Made by a program: the position numbers and the translations under genes
Shown here: piece after piece, positions 29,701 through 40,315 of the stretch
Position numbering within the stretch: the first letter of the stretch is position 1
How the letters are laid out: each line of letters opens with the position of its first letter
NCBI GenBank assembly: GCA_024704765.1
Contig: JAKMXF010000354.1
Location: 930,690 to 994,689 of the forward strand
DNA length: 64,000 nucleotides
From: Oopsacas minuta
Taxonomy: Eukaryota; Porifera; Hexactinellida; Lyssacinosida; Leucopsacidae
Direction of reading: 5' to 3'
The notes under the pieces: model-generated
What the model was told of the DNA's origin: nothing
The model's database searches: none
What the model saw: only the letters and a program-made list of their open reading frames with translations

Positions 29701-31356
29701 TTCTTTATCCTTCTCATCTGTTGAGTCCTTATCCTCATCCTGCTTATCAGTGTCTGTCTTATCCTTAGTGTCAGGATGAGGGGAGGAGGGCTTGGAGGGT
29801 ACCACGGGAGGGGGAATAGGGAGCCCGGAGAACATGGGAGGGATTGGGAAGGGTGAGAATGGAGGTAAGGGGGGTAAGAAAGGAGGAGGGATACCAGGAG
29901 GAAACATAGGAGGGAAGGGAAGAGGGGGAGGGAATGGAGGAGGTAGTGATACAATATCTGTTTCTATAATTAGCACATTCTTAATTAAATTAACTGATAA
30001 ATAATAAACATACCGGTATCTAGCGGCTGTTTTGGCTTATAAGACTCCTTCACTTCTTCATTGTTAATTACCTCAGCCTTAAGATCTGTTATGACGTAAT
30101 CAATAACCCGAATAGAAATATTATTAAGTAACTAATTACCTCTTATGTCGTGACGGAAACGACATAGAAATCCATAATGACAGTTCCCTAGATTGAAACA
30201 TTAATTAGAATATTGTTGATAATATTTATGAGTTCTCACCTTGTAAGAAGAATTTACATGCAGGCATATCATCTAGTAGAAGTAAACAAATCTTGTAAAC
30301 ACATAAACAAATAAAACAAGGAACACTTTACCTTCGTGTAAACGATAAGATTCGGTAGAATTCCTTTGATCCTAACAACCAAATACAAATAAATAAATAT
30401 AAATTAAAATAATAAATATAACTACCGAGTGTTCATCATCAGTAACCTCCCCCTCTTCTATGTCCATCTGTTGTCCTATCTCCCCAGCCTCTGAGATAAC
30501 CACCCCGTCTGATTCGACCTCTCCCTCCTCACGACTGTCAGGTGTCAACAGAGCTTCCTCTAGTTTATCAACAGACAGAGTTATAGCGGATAGTCCCTCT
30601 TCGAAGACAAGTTCCCCATGCGTGCCTCCTATCTCCTGAGAGGGCTCCGGGGGCGTGGGAGGAGACGAATCGTCAGAGATCTCCCCCTCAGACAGCTGGT
30701 GCTCTGACCCTCTATCTTCTAACACTTTCTAAAGTATAATTACATCAATATATAATTAGCTATAATTGTGAGTTTATACTCACTTGTACTGTTTGAGTTA
30801 GCTCAATATTAACAGATATATCCTGACTAATAGATCCAGTAGTATCTCTATACTCAAGCTGTGTCATATCTCCACGATCAGTATCCTGTGACGTCATAAC
30901 AGCTTGTTCCTGGGGTTTAGTATCCTCCTGTGCATTTACATTAGAAGTATTCTCATCCTGAGTATCCGTCGCACTGTTTTGTGGAGACTTATCACTACTA
31001 GGACTAGATCTATTCACTGTACTGGTGTTTTCTTGCTCCTGTGACACAATTACATTACTAAAATCAATATTCTGTGGACAAGAAGTATTCGTGCTAGTAG
31101 CAAATGGAGATCGTTTCTCATACACAATAACATCGTCTTGGTTTATTATAACTGTACTATAATCATATTCTATGTCTCTGTTAGATGAAGTTGTACTATG
31201 AGATACGTTATCTGAGTCAGAAGGGGAATTATTCTCAGACACAGCAGACTCCTGGGCAAGAGGATCGGTCCGCGGAGACTCTATAACCTGACAACTATCC
31301 TCATTAGAGTGGGGGGAAGGGGAGCGATCAGTTGACTTCTGGTCCTCACTGCTCAT
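26716..31356 (-). CDS. ZC3H18: ZC3H18-like CCCH zinc-finger protein, 17 exons
   Basis: Exons (minus): 31356-30784, 30728-30426, 30371-30332, 30272-30240, 30187-30140, 30085-30014, 29963-29692, 29474-29424, 29372-29151, 29094-29057, 28930-28676, 28529-28314, 28221-28062, 28004-27946, 27795-27371, 27174-26942, 26889-26716; 1057 residues, frame kept throughout. ZC3H18 links the nuclear cap-binding complex to RNA decay. The acidic N-terminus ends in DIEEGEV, then comes one CCCH finger across exons 4-5 (CKFFLQGNCHYGFLCRFRH, ~residue 310). Later parts are a Pro-rich run, Arg/Ser-rich exon 11, a Ser tract, KKLKLDRL and a C-terminal helix (LAEWKEKLMKDLESINAQI) like the ZC3H18 end. ZC3H4/6 are alternatives. 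Introns 7, 10, 12 and 15 contain inverted-repeat elements. Confidence 0.7.
27223..27352. mobile_element. family C MITE in ZC3H18-like intron 15
   Basis: Ends resemble TATGGAAACTCGTTAATACG and CGTATTAACGCGCGGTTGCA, inverted. The same ends occur at 38918-39030 and, as a remnant, at 28229-28272. Confidence 0.6.
28229..28272. mobile_element. family C remnant in ZC3H18-like intron 12
   Basis: CAGTGGAACTTCGTTAACAC followed by GAACACCAACG and TTTCACTGTA: two short ends with most of the interior lost. It forms half of a 92-bp intron. Confidence 0.55.
28978..29042. mobile_element. family D fragment in ZC3H18-like intron 10
   Basis: Contains GCCGAAAATGCTACCTCG and CCCCGTTTGCGAAGGTTAC, shared with 51466-51610 (AAAATGCTAACCC, CCCCGTTTGTGGAGGTT). 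Confidence 0.55.
29519..29673. mobile_element. family B MITE in ZC3H18-like intron 7
   Basis: Starts CAGTGGATGCTGGTTATAA and ends TTACAACCGGCATACACTG, ~19-bp inverted repeats on ~155 bp. A 3'-like fragment lies at 1890-1952 and a related copy at 13238-13371. Confidence 0.75.
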
Positions 31357-32108
31357 AAGAAATCACCAGAGATTATCCTGACTGAACAAATATACAAGTT
31401 AGTTAGCTTAACAGTATAACTAATGCCTCAATAAATAATCATATTTGTTCCTTAGTTACTAAGTGGAGTATTGGAATGTACCCGAGAACAAGAAATTCGT
31501 TTCAGGTGATTTTTCGCAAAACAAAATTTCCTTTTTTCAGTCAGGTTAGTTGCGACATAATTAAACATACGGTTTTGAAATCTAATACTTAGCTTCAACT
31601 GAACTTTTCTCTACAATCAACAGAACTAATATGTAATCCTCTCCTATAACTTACCGTTCTGTACCATCAACGAACAAATATTTATCAAAAATCAATATTT
31701 CATAGCCAAGTTAATTACAAATTTACAATATACATGCATTGAATATACCACCTTATTACCATTCATTATTGGGGAAATACAGTGATATAATCTAATAATA
31801 GCTACAGGAAATAAATGAAGAAATGATTAAAATTAGAGGTAGTGAGAGTAGTGTTTGACAGAAAGGACAGCTCTGAAAAACCAGAAAAAATGAACTTGTC
31901 CCCAAAGAAAAAGGCAGACAGGGGATCCCGCTCCCGTTTTTAAATGTGCTGCTTTCCTAACAAGAGTTAGATAGGTAAGGAGAGGTGACGGATTGTTTGT
32001 TGTCGGTCGTAGCGAAGTAGATATTCAATAATTAATGAACAAATCAGGAATTGGAAAACAAACTTAGAAATCAATAAAGTTGCATTTTGGTGATAAATTC
32101 GAAGCGAG
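31357..32108. other. intergenic, no gene seen
   Basis: About 750 bp between the ZC3H18-like start and the NFS1 3' end. AT-rich, no convincing frame, splice sites or known repeat. Confidence 0.5.
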
Positions 32109-33908
32109 CTAGTGTTGAGTCCATTTGATAGTTTTGAGATCTACACCTTCCTGTACCATCTCCCAGAGGGGAGACATGTCTCTAAGCCGCCCCACTTCAT
32201 CTACACACTTCTGTACCGTGTAGTCTACCTCTTCTTCTGTAGTAAACCGACTGATACCGAATCTTATTGATGAATGTGCTAAATCCTCATCAGCTCCTAT
32301 AGCTCTTAACACATAGCTAGGCTCTAATGAGGCTGATGTACAGGCACTACCCGATGATAGAGCTACGTTCTTGAGAGCCATCAGTAAACTCTCTCCTACA
32401 AAGTATTGCATGTTTATTATCGTAATTATTACACAATTTATGTGACTCAACCAGAGACGTCAAGTTTGGGTACCTGGATGGGTCTGGACCCACCAGGTTG
32501 GTGTAATCTTTTTGGAGAAATAGCAGTTGGCGAATTTCTCTGTAACGGCTATAATATTGTACTAGTGCCAATATTATAGCCGTTACAGAGTTACGAGGGT
32601 ACTTACCTTCTATACATGAGAATGATAGATTGACACACCCAGGATATGTTAAAACAGGGTCTCCATTCCTGACAACAGCCGGTAGCTGAGAACAAATACC
32701 GTTTATAAGTCTATCTGACAGACGCGTGACATGTGCATGATCATACTCCATCTCCTGGTGACACAGCTCAGCTGCTGCTCCCAGTCCTACCACTAAATGT
32801 GTTGGTAATGTCCCGCTACGCATCCCTCTCTCCTGTCCTCCTCCACTCATCAGAGGCTGTACACGGACACGTGGTCTGCGACGTACGTACAATGCCCCTA
32901 TGCCTTTAGGACCGTATATCTTATGACCGCTAATAGACATCAAATCTATCTTGCTCTCCTCTACATCTATGGGGACCTAATATTTGTTTATTAATTATAA
33001 CAAATAATAACAAATTACACTTACCTTCCCTACTGCTTGAGCTGCATCTGTATGGAAGAATACTTTCTTCTGTCTACACATATCTCCTATTTCCTTGATC
33101 TTCTGTCTGACCCCTATCTCATTATTGACAGCTATAACAGACAGAAGGGCGGTATCGGGAGTAAGAATTTCATTTAGTTTATCAAGAGAGATAACTCCAG
33201 AGGACAAAACTGGCAGATAGGTGACTCTAAATCCCTCGTTCTCTAGTCTGCGACAAGAGTCTAATACACATTTATGCTCTATCTGTGTTGTAACTACGTG
33301 CTTCTTCTGGTGTTTGTAGAATCTAGAAATATATAAGATATACTACAAGGGTGTTATGCGGCGTGCCTACAGCCGCAGATACTCATATGTCGTAATATAA
33401 AATGTATAGTCGAGGGATATGAATGAGTAGAATCCAATTCTAGACGTATAGCCCTGAGAACACGGATGAGACCCTGATTACTACAGTCAACTCCAGTTAT
33501 ATCGAATTATCGTTGTCCCTTGAACTTCCAGATAATAGGAGTTGATTGCATTCTACTTATGGAGTGGCCTTACCTCGCTACTCCCTTGATAGCAATGTTA
33601 TTAGATTCTGTAGCTCCGCTAGTAAATACTATCTCTTTAGGATCAGCGCCGATTAGGTCTGCTACTTGCTGTCTCGCCTTCTCCACTGCCTCTTCACTCT
33701 CCCACCCGTACGCGTGTGTCCTAGAGTGAGGGTTCCCCCAATAACCCAGCTGGTAAGGGAGCATGGCGTCTAGGACACGTGGATCAATAGGAGTAGTAGA
33801 TTGTGCATCTAGATACAGAGGTCTGATATTATTTATAGATTGTGCTGCTGTAGATATTTGACGGATAGAATTCTTCAGAAGTTTGATTGTAGATTGTAGC
33901 TTCAACAT
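32109..33908 (-). CDS. NFS1: mitochondrial cysteine desulfurase
   Basis: Exons (minus) 33908-33574, 33322-33025, 32976-32607 and 32395-32109; 429 residues. NFS1 is the PLP enzyme that takes sulfur from cysteine for Fe-S cluster assembly. A basic N-terminus ([20 protein letters not shown]) looks like a mitochondrial signal. Key parts: [14 protein letters not shown]-type stretch (QIEHKCVLD), [12 protein letters not shown], the PLP lysine in [24 protein letters not shown], and the sulfur-relay Cys in [17 protein letters not shown]. It ends LKTIKWTQH as in humans. Intron 1 holds a family A element and intron 3 a perfect hairpin. Confidence 0.96.
32538..32590. repeat. perfect 22-bp inverted repeat (hairpin) in NFS1 intron 3
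   Basis: Arms CTCTGTAACGGCTATAATAT-TG (32538-32559) and its exact reverse complement (32569-32590) flank a 9-base loop. On the NFS1 strand it starts 17 bases into the intron. No other copy was noticed in the window. Confidence 0.9.
33482..33550. mobile_element. short family A element in NFS1 intron 1
   Basis: TACAGTCAACTCCAGTTATA at one end and AATAGGAGTTGATTGCA at the other, only ~69 bp, so internally deleted. Confidence 0.65.
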
Positions 33909-34381
33909 TTCTATTACACTAAATCAGTGTGAATACTGTTGCAACAACCATAGTCAAAGGAAAGTAGAGGACAATAGGACTTCGGTGGGACATACTAGTA
34001 TTGTCTGCTGGCTTGGCTTTTTGCGTAATATAATATTGGCATGACACTCGACATAATTCGAGGAACGTCCCCCCATACCGAATAGTAAACAGATAGTGGA
34101 AATTGGGGAAATTCTTAACATAATGCACTTGTGATAAATCATAATCAATAGATTGTGGGAAATCTCACGAGCTCCATGATTTAGAAAGTTTTCACAGGAG
34201 CAGAGATTCGTTACTAATATTCTCTCCCTCACTAATTCGCCCCACTAAACATCATGAATAACCTGTAATCATGCATTAATGTGGCAATTCTTTACTACCA
34301 CAATCGAATAATTTTATTGAAACTTATTTAATTGGATTTCTTCATTGTATAGTAATTATATTTGTGTTCTAGAGATAATCG
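33909..34381. promoter_or_regulatory. shared upstream region of NFS1 and SVIP
   Basis: About 470 bp between divergent start codons of two short genes; the frames inside show no family resemblance. A shared promoter is inferred from position. No clear core element was found. Confidence 0.35.
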
Positions 34382-34597
34382 ATGGGTTGTATCCGTTCCA
34401 AATCGGTCAATACTCAGGATGCTGATATCCGGAGACAGCTGATGGCAGAAGCAGCCGACCGCAGACAGAAGGAGCTAGAGAGCAGAGGAATTAAAGACGT
34501 GGATAAGTTAAAGAAGAAGGAACAAATAAGAAAGAAGTTTGAAGACAATGCTCAGCATGCCCCGACCCATACACCACTAACATGGACTGCTAATTAA
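34382..34597 (+). CDS. SVIP: small VCP-interacting protein
   Basis: A 71-residue protein. SVIP is a myristoylated ER/lysosome-surface inhibitor of p97/VCP-linked degradation. The N-terminal MGC can carry myristate and palmitate. The VCP-interacting helix (IRRQLMAEAADRRQKELESR) matches the human KRAKLAEAAERRQKEAASR pattern, then GIKDVDKLKKKE and a final LTWTAN like human LRWTVS. Length is also close (77 in human). Confidence 0.88.
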   Translation: MGCIRSKSVNTQDADIRRQLMAEAADRRQKELESRGIKDVDKLKKKEQIRKKFEDNAQHAPTHTPLTWTAN

Positions 34598-34788
34598 TAA
34601 ATTGATCATATTTTGATACTTATATATTGTAGATGCATGAAATGTATAATTCTGCTATCGCTTGTAAACAGGCACATTTGAAATGTCACTATTGAGCACA
34701 GATATCAGTTAATTCTGACGTTTATAAGTTTGATACTGACACTAATATTACGAATCCCAGTTTTATAAGAACTATAAATTACTTTTAG

Positions 34789-35619
34789 ATGTCATCTCCT
34801 ACATTAACTGCTAACTCAAATGCCACTAATAAACCCCGTAAGAGCATGCTCCCCCTTCCTCAGCCTATTCTATCACACAAGCCTACTCCCCTCTGTCCCC
34901 CTGACGAAACTCCTCGAAAATTAAATTATAAACAAACTGAACCAAAGACCCCTAAACAGAATTCAAATGTGGTACTTAAGAAACGGCCCCTTTCAGCAAC
35001 CCCTTCACTCACATTTCCCCGCTCAGTCAGTGCCAGTAACTTAGATACCCGTCCCCGTATAAGACCTAAGCAGCAGGTCCTGTCCTATAACAATCTGTCT
35101 CAAGAGAACCATAAACTCCAGGGAGAGCTCTCCTCTCTCAGATCTCTGCTACAACAAGTTGAATTTGAGAAAGCAGAACAATTTGCTTCTTCACATTCTG
35201 AGATTACAAAATTGAGTCTAGGCCTAGAGGAGGCTACTTCAAATGTCACTAGCCTATCGAATGATGTCAAAACTCAACAGGACCAAATAACTGAGCTCTT
35301 GTCCGTGCTGGAAGGTAAGGGGATCGATCCTCTTAGTGGAGAAGTGATTATAACTAAAGATCAGAGGATGCAGGATAGTATAGCTGCTGTAGAGAAGACA
35401 AAGATAGTTAGTGAATCTCTGCAAATACAGAACTCTAAATTCACTAATATGCTAGATGATTTGAGGGATAAGAGATTACAGATGTCATCTCTCCTTACTA
35501 AAGACCAACAAGAGACTCTAGAGGACAAATTCAGGATTATTGACAATACATTCTCTGATACTGAATATGGTTCTAACTATACTTCTCATGTAATAGCAGA
35601 GGAACCTCTAACCACGTGA
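34789..35619 (+). CDS. coiled-coil protein, unidentified
   Basis: A single-exon 276-residue protein. Residues 1-100 are basic, Pro/Ser-rich and probably disordered. Residues ~103-165 and 205-260 have heptad-like leucines (NHKLQGELSSLRSLLQQVEF, LLTKDQQETLEDKF). A short middle block, LSVLEGKGIDPLSGEV, may be a conserved motif. A kinetochore or spindle coiled-coil protein (KNSTRN-like) came to mind, but no specific signature supports it. Confidence 0.6.
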   Translation: MSSPTLTANSNATNKPRKSMLPLPQPILSHKPTPLCPPDETPRKLNYKQTEPKTPKQNSNVVLKKRPLSATPSLTFPRSVSASNLDTRPRIRPKQQVLSYNNLSQENHKLQGELSSLRSLLQQVEFEKAEQFASSHSEITKLSLGLEEATSNVTSLSNDVKTQQDQITELLSVLEGKGIDPLSGEVIITKDQRMQDSIAAVEKTKIVSESLQIQNSKFTNMLDDLRDKRLQMSSLLTKDQQETLEDKFRIIDNTFSDTEYGSNYTSHVIAEEPLTT

Positions 35620-35772
35620 CAATACCTGATAATTATAACATTGAATTTACAGCAGCGTTCGCCTATTAGTACATTTTCTATTGGAAATAATTCGCCATTA
35701 GCAAGGGAAATTCGTGCAAAATGCTAATATCCGTACTTCCGGTGTTTACTGTATCTTATATTGTATTAGCAT

Positions 35773-37871
35773 ATGGAGTATCTGAATACTCTATGTAACG
35801 GATCATTAAGCTCCAGGGTACTCGTAGTAGGAGCTGGAGGGATTGGATGTGAGCTGGTGAAGAACCTCGTACTTACAGGTGTATGTAATATAGACCTTAT
35901 TGACCTAGACACAATTGACGTGAGTAATCTCAACAGACAATTCTTATTTCAGAGGAAACACGTCGGTAAGAGCAAGGCTGAGGTAGCTAAGCAGAGCGCT
36001 CTGAAATTCAATCCTAGAGCTAATATTACAGCTAGACACGCTTCTGTATTTGATTCTGAGTATAATGTGGATTTCTTTAGTCAGTTCTCTCTTGTAATGA
36101 ATGCGCTTGATAACAGAACAGCCAGGAACCACGTGAACAGGTAAGACAATCTAACTACCATCTGATTATCAATACCAATCTAATATATTTGTGTAGGATG
36201 TGTTTAGCTGCTAATATCCCTCTCATTGAGAGCGGGACTGAAGGATATCTGGGACAGATTACAGTTATTATTAAAGGGAAGTCAGAGTGTTACGAATGTC
36301 TCCCTAAAGCTACACAGAAGACGTTCCCTGGGTGTACTATAAGGAATACTCCCTCTGAACCGATACACTGTATTGTATGGGCTAAGCACTTGTTCGCTCA
36401 GCTATTCGGGGAATATGATGCTGATCAGGTAATCTATAGATTACAGTAAACTCCAGTTATATCGAAGTCGGAAATTGTACAAATATGGTCCCAAACCGTC
36501 AAAGTAACATACATGTCATCGGTTATATCGAAGTAATTATCACGGCCCCTTGTGCTTCGATATAACTGGAGTTGACTGCACGTTCCTCTAGGAAGTAGCT
36601 CCAGATGCTCATGACCCAGAGCTACAAGTTACAGACCCTGAATGCAATACCACTTCAGCTAACGGGATAGAGCCCTCGGCCCCACCAGCTAGAGTATCCA
36701 CCAGAGATTGGGTAGGAAGTATTGGCTATGATGGTACTCAGTTATTTAACAAACTATTCTCCGAGGATATTAAGTACCTCCTTAGTATGGACAGACTCTG
36801 GCAGAAGAGACGGTCCCCTGTCCCCCTCAGCTGGGAGGATCTTAGAGATCTCCCCTCAAACTCTGACACCCCTCAGTCTACCCAGGGACTAGAGGAGCAG
36901 AGGGTGTGGTCAATTAAGGAGTGTGGAGACGTGTTTGTGACGTGTGTTAGTAAACTGAAACAGCTGATGGAAAAAGATGGAGATCTGGTAAGAGATATTG
37001 TTTTCCCAAATAATTCCTTATAGAACTGAGCTCTTGTACGAATTCTGTACATATTTAGGTCTGGGATAAAGATGATCCAGCTGCCCTAGACTTTGTCACA
37101 GCTACAGCTAATATTCGTTCTCACATATTTGCAATTCAACAGAAATCTCGCTTCGATGTAAAGTCAATGGCTGGTAACATCATCCCAGCTATCGCTAGTA
37201 CTAATGCTATTGTAGCAGGCCTGATAGTTATGGAAGCTCTTAAGGTATTACAAGGAGAGACAGACAGATGTAGAGCTACTTTCCTTTTAAGGAAACCTTC
37301 CTGTAAGAAACTATTCTCTTCTCTCTCTCTACCAGTTCCCAATCCTAACTGTTACGTATGTTCTAGCCAGCCTGAAGCTACAATTAAAGTTAATGCGAAT
37401 AGTTTCTTATTGAAGACTTTGGAAGAGAAAGTATTGAAAGAGAGGTTTAGCATGATAGCTCCTGACGTGGAGATAGATGATGGTAAAGGAACAATCCTGA
37501 TCTCTTCCGAGGAGGGAGAGACCGAGGAGAACATGGCATGGCCCCTAGCGCACTTTAATATTGGGAATAATGACAGACTTAAGTGCGACGATTTTATGCA
37601 AAACTTCCAACTAGTGTTAATAATCCTACACACAGAGGAGGGAGACATGGACCCAGCCTCATTTGAGGTAGTGGGGGATGTTCCTAAGCCTGAGCCTGAG
37701 CCTTCTAACAACAGTACCATGGAGATTGTCACTGTAAATCAAATTGGTAAACAGAAGAGACGGAGAGCAGATTCAGAAGGAGGTGAGGGGGAGGTCTGTG
37801 AGCTGGATAGCAAGAGAGCAAAAGTTAGCGTAGTTAGTGATGGCAGTGAAGATGAATGTATTGCTTACTAA
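35773..37871 (+). CDS. UBA2: SUMO-activating enzyme subunit 2
   Basis: Exons 35773-36140, 36197-36428, 36592-36987 and 37059-37871; 602 residues. UBA2 with SAE1 activates SUMO by adenylation and thioester formation. The nucleotide fold has [20 protein letters not shown] and [16 protein letters not shown]. The catalytic Cys is in [20 protein letters not shown] (about residue 169). Zinc Cys pairs are CYECLP and CYVCSS. The ubiquitin-like fold and a basic tail (KQKRRRAD) with acidic stretches follow, a likely nuclear signal. Intron 2 (163 bp) is mostly a family A element. Confidence 0.96.
36442..36580. mobile_element. family A MITE in UBA2 intron 2
   Basis: TACAGTAAACTCCAGTTATA at the left and TATAACTGGAGTTGACTGCA at the right, ~139 bp of a 163-bp intron. 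Confidence 0.85.
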
Positions 37872-38139
37872 TAAATCACATAGCAAGTATCTGAAATTTA
37901 AACAAATCAGCTGTTCGACCATTTTCATTCAATTATAATTCTTAATACAATTGCTTCTTATGAATGCAGTCTACCTCTTTAGATCTTTAGAATTCGTACA
38001 CTAAGAAGTAACAAATAGATCTATTATGGTTCCTATTTTTATTGAGTTGAATTTCGCGTACAATATCTCGCGTAATCATTTCATAGGTGTGAATTGCTGG
38101 TTTAAGCAGAACTACTGATTATTTGTTTGTAGCTACAAG

Positions 38140-38409
38140 ATGGATCAACTAGGTGTCGACAAATCTTCGAATATATTCAATCGCCGTCAACTAGAGGCTA
38201 GCTTAAAGATAGCAATGAACACGCGAGAAGGGAAGCAAGGTATAGGGACTTCTCAAGAGTTAGATCCATTCACAAAGGCTGTAAACTATTTAGAGAAACA
38301 TGAAATACTCAACCATATGGAGACGATAGCTGCTAAAGTGTGTTTTAACAAACCAGCTGATCCTATTGAATTCATGCTGAAAGAAATACTGGCTCTTAGA
38401 AATAACTAG
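38140..38409 (+). CDS. small RIIa/DPY-30-like protein
   Basis: An 89-residue protein. The C-terminal half, VNYLEKHEILNHMETIAAK then CFNKPADPIEFMLKEI, fits the two-helix RIIa/DPY-30 dimerisation fold, which has a conserved kPxDPxxFl pattern between helices. Such small proteins are common in cilia (EFCAB10, AK-type adaptors). The N-terminal 40 residues are polar and unassigned. Which family member it is cannot be told from this length. Confidence 0.6.
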   Translation: MDQLGVDKSSNIFNRRQLEASLKIAMNTREGKQGIGTSQELDPFTKAVNYLEKHEILNHMETIAAKVCFNKPADPIEFMLKEILALRNN

Positions 38410-38527
38410 TTACGTATAGTAACAATATTCTAACACATTCACCATATATTATACAGTTTCCTCTTATCCTATTATTTCAATAATTTTCTTAGTTACCAAA
38501 TTGTTTACATGTTATGTTGAGCTCGCT

Positions 38528-39304
38528 ATGAATAGATACGGTACAACAGATCTACATATAGCAGCAGGGAATGGAGAAGTAAGGAACTTGGAGAGTATGT
38601 TATCTAACGGGCGTGACCCTAATATACAAAATAACATTGGATATACCCCACTGCATACTGCAGTAGTTAACGGAGAGGTATTGAAATTATTATTTTTTGA
38701 TAAATATTTAGAAATATTCCCCCCTTTTAGCTGCAATGTGTCGAAATTCTAATCGCTCACCACTCGTCGCCTTTTGTGACAGACAGTTTGGGACACACCC
38801 CGCTTGATAAGATCTCAATTGTTCTGAAATATAAAGAGAATTTTAACGATACTCTCATCTCTCAATACGAATTAATTCACAGACATCTCAAGGCTCATAT
38901 TTTTAAGTGAAGTATATACAATGGAATTTGTTAATACGAACATGGTTATTCAATTGGTATTACTTCAGTTAATACGAACGCAGTTTCACCGTCCGTTGGT
39001 GTTCGTACTAACGAGGTTCCACTGTATTTAGAATTATTAATCTATACATTTATGTAAAATTGTTTGCAGGCCTCTGACTCATCTCTGTAGAGACAAGATC
39101 CTCAGTTGTCTCGTGTCTCTTGATGATTCTGTTATACAAAGTCTACCTACCCCTCATAACCTGCAGAACTTCTTACATTATCGTGTGCCAGAGGAAATGC
39201 AATTAAAATTATACAAGAGTACTCGTACAAGACCAATAGCACCTTGTCTCCGTTTGAAACATCCTGTCTCTAATCTCAAGAAAAACAAATGCAGTATTAT
39301 GTAA
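38528..39304 (+). CDS. ankyrin-repeat/SOCS-box protein with CaaX terminus
   Basis: Exons 38528-38677, 38731-38906 and 39070-39304, 186 residues; start ATG at 38528. Ankyrin repeats cover residues ~4-85 (GTTDLHIAAGNGEVRNLESM, GYTPLHTAVVNGELQCVEIL). A SOCS-box-like segment follows: KPLTHLCRDKILSCL and IQSLPTPHNLQNFLHYR. SOCS boxes recruit elongin B/C and cullin 5, so a ubiquitin-ligase receptor like ASB proteins is likely. The protein ends KKNKCSIM, a polybasic CaaX with Met, predicted farnesylation. ASB proteins do not normally have this; RAB40 combines a SOCS box with prenylation. Intron 2 contains a family C element. Confidence 0.7.
38918..39030. mobile_element. family C MITE in ankyrin-SOCS intron 2
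   Basis: Begins ACAATGGAATTTGTTAATAC and ends GTACTAACGAGGTTCCACTGTA (inverted, imperfect), ~113 bp of a 163-bp intron. It contains a second GTTAATACGAAC. Confidence 0.7.
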
Positions 39305-40315
39305 CAGCAAAAGCTGTTATTCAAAGGTAATATTAATTATTGTAGTGTGGGGTCCACGGAACCCTTAGGATTCGTGCAGCCCAGTTTGAGAACCACTGAA
39401 ATATCGTAAAGTAACTCGGGTAAGACGTACTCCTCGCGAACAGTAGTATGTACTAACCGAGTCCTACTGTAGCTGTAGTTATATAGTTTATGAATAAACT
39501 TACTCAACAAATAAATAATACAAAAGTTTTGAGGTTCTGACCTACTTAACCTATTAACAGTCTATACCAATATTTTATTTTCTACACCGAAGCATAATTG
39601 TACTCGAATGTTTTCATTGTGCGCATTGGTTTAGAATAAAATTGTTTGAGTTTTTACGTAATACAGAACTTGTGAGGGTAGAGACGAGGCGTTAGTTAGA
39701 ATCTGTTATTACATTTACGTATGTCTTACAGATTGCAAAAATGGACTCGAATACCTTTTCTAGTTGCCACAAACCAGCACCGAAACAATTATCTTAATTG
39801 TCTGTCACTGACATACTTTAGCTATTCACTTTCTCTTAGTGTAAAATTCAAAATTCCTGTAAAGATGCCTTACATAATTTGGTCAAACTTGTGAAACGAA
39901 TTATGAATTCTTTAAAGGGTATTCTGTAGTTATGGAAGAACAAGAAGCTCTACACTCCTACAGATATATAATGTCGATGCGTTATTCTACTCTCTGTTTA
40001 TATTATGAGATGTATAGTTGCAATATATTCTACCTACTATGTATATACCCTTATGACACCCTTGATTCAATCGTGATTACTGGCTGAACTATTTATCCGT
40101 CAGTTATGCTGATACACCGATTTTCAAGGTGATTAAGTTGCTAGTTATCATTTCTCACAAAAACCGCGGTATAATCTATGGGAAATTACGTGTATCTTTC
40201 CATAAATCTATAAGCAATAGATATATGCATATATAACTGGAAACTATAAATTTAGCTAAAGCTGGTTTCCAATATATTTCTATTAGATCAAGTAGAGCAT
40301 ATATTTTCAGCTCCA
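39305..40315. other. intergenic, no gene seen
   Basis: About 1 kb between the ankyrin-SOCS gene and TENT4. Apart from an hAT-like end at 39345-39400, no gene is supported; the TENT4 promoter should lie near its right side. Confidence 0.5.
39345..39400. mobile_element. hAT-like terminal fragment
   Basis: Reads GGGGTCCACGGAACCC then AGCCCAGTTTGAGAACCACTG. Its reverse complement, CAGTGGTTCTCAAACTGGG, is the typical terminal repeat of hAT-family MITEs. Only one end was found. Confidence 0.6.

Noticed and set aside
30784-31356. Ser/Asp-rich frame as a separate gene
   Set aside because: Its donor and phase join it to the next exon and to the CCCH finger; it is the N-terminus of the ZC3H18-like protein.
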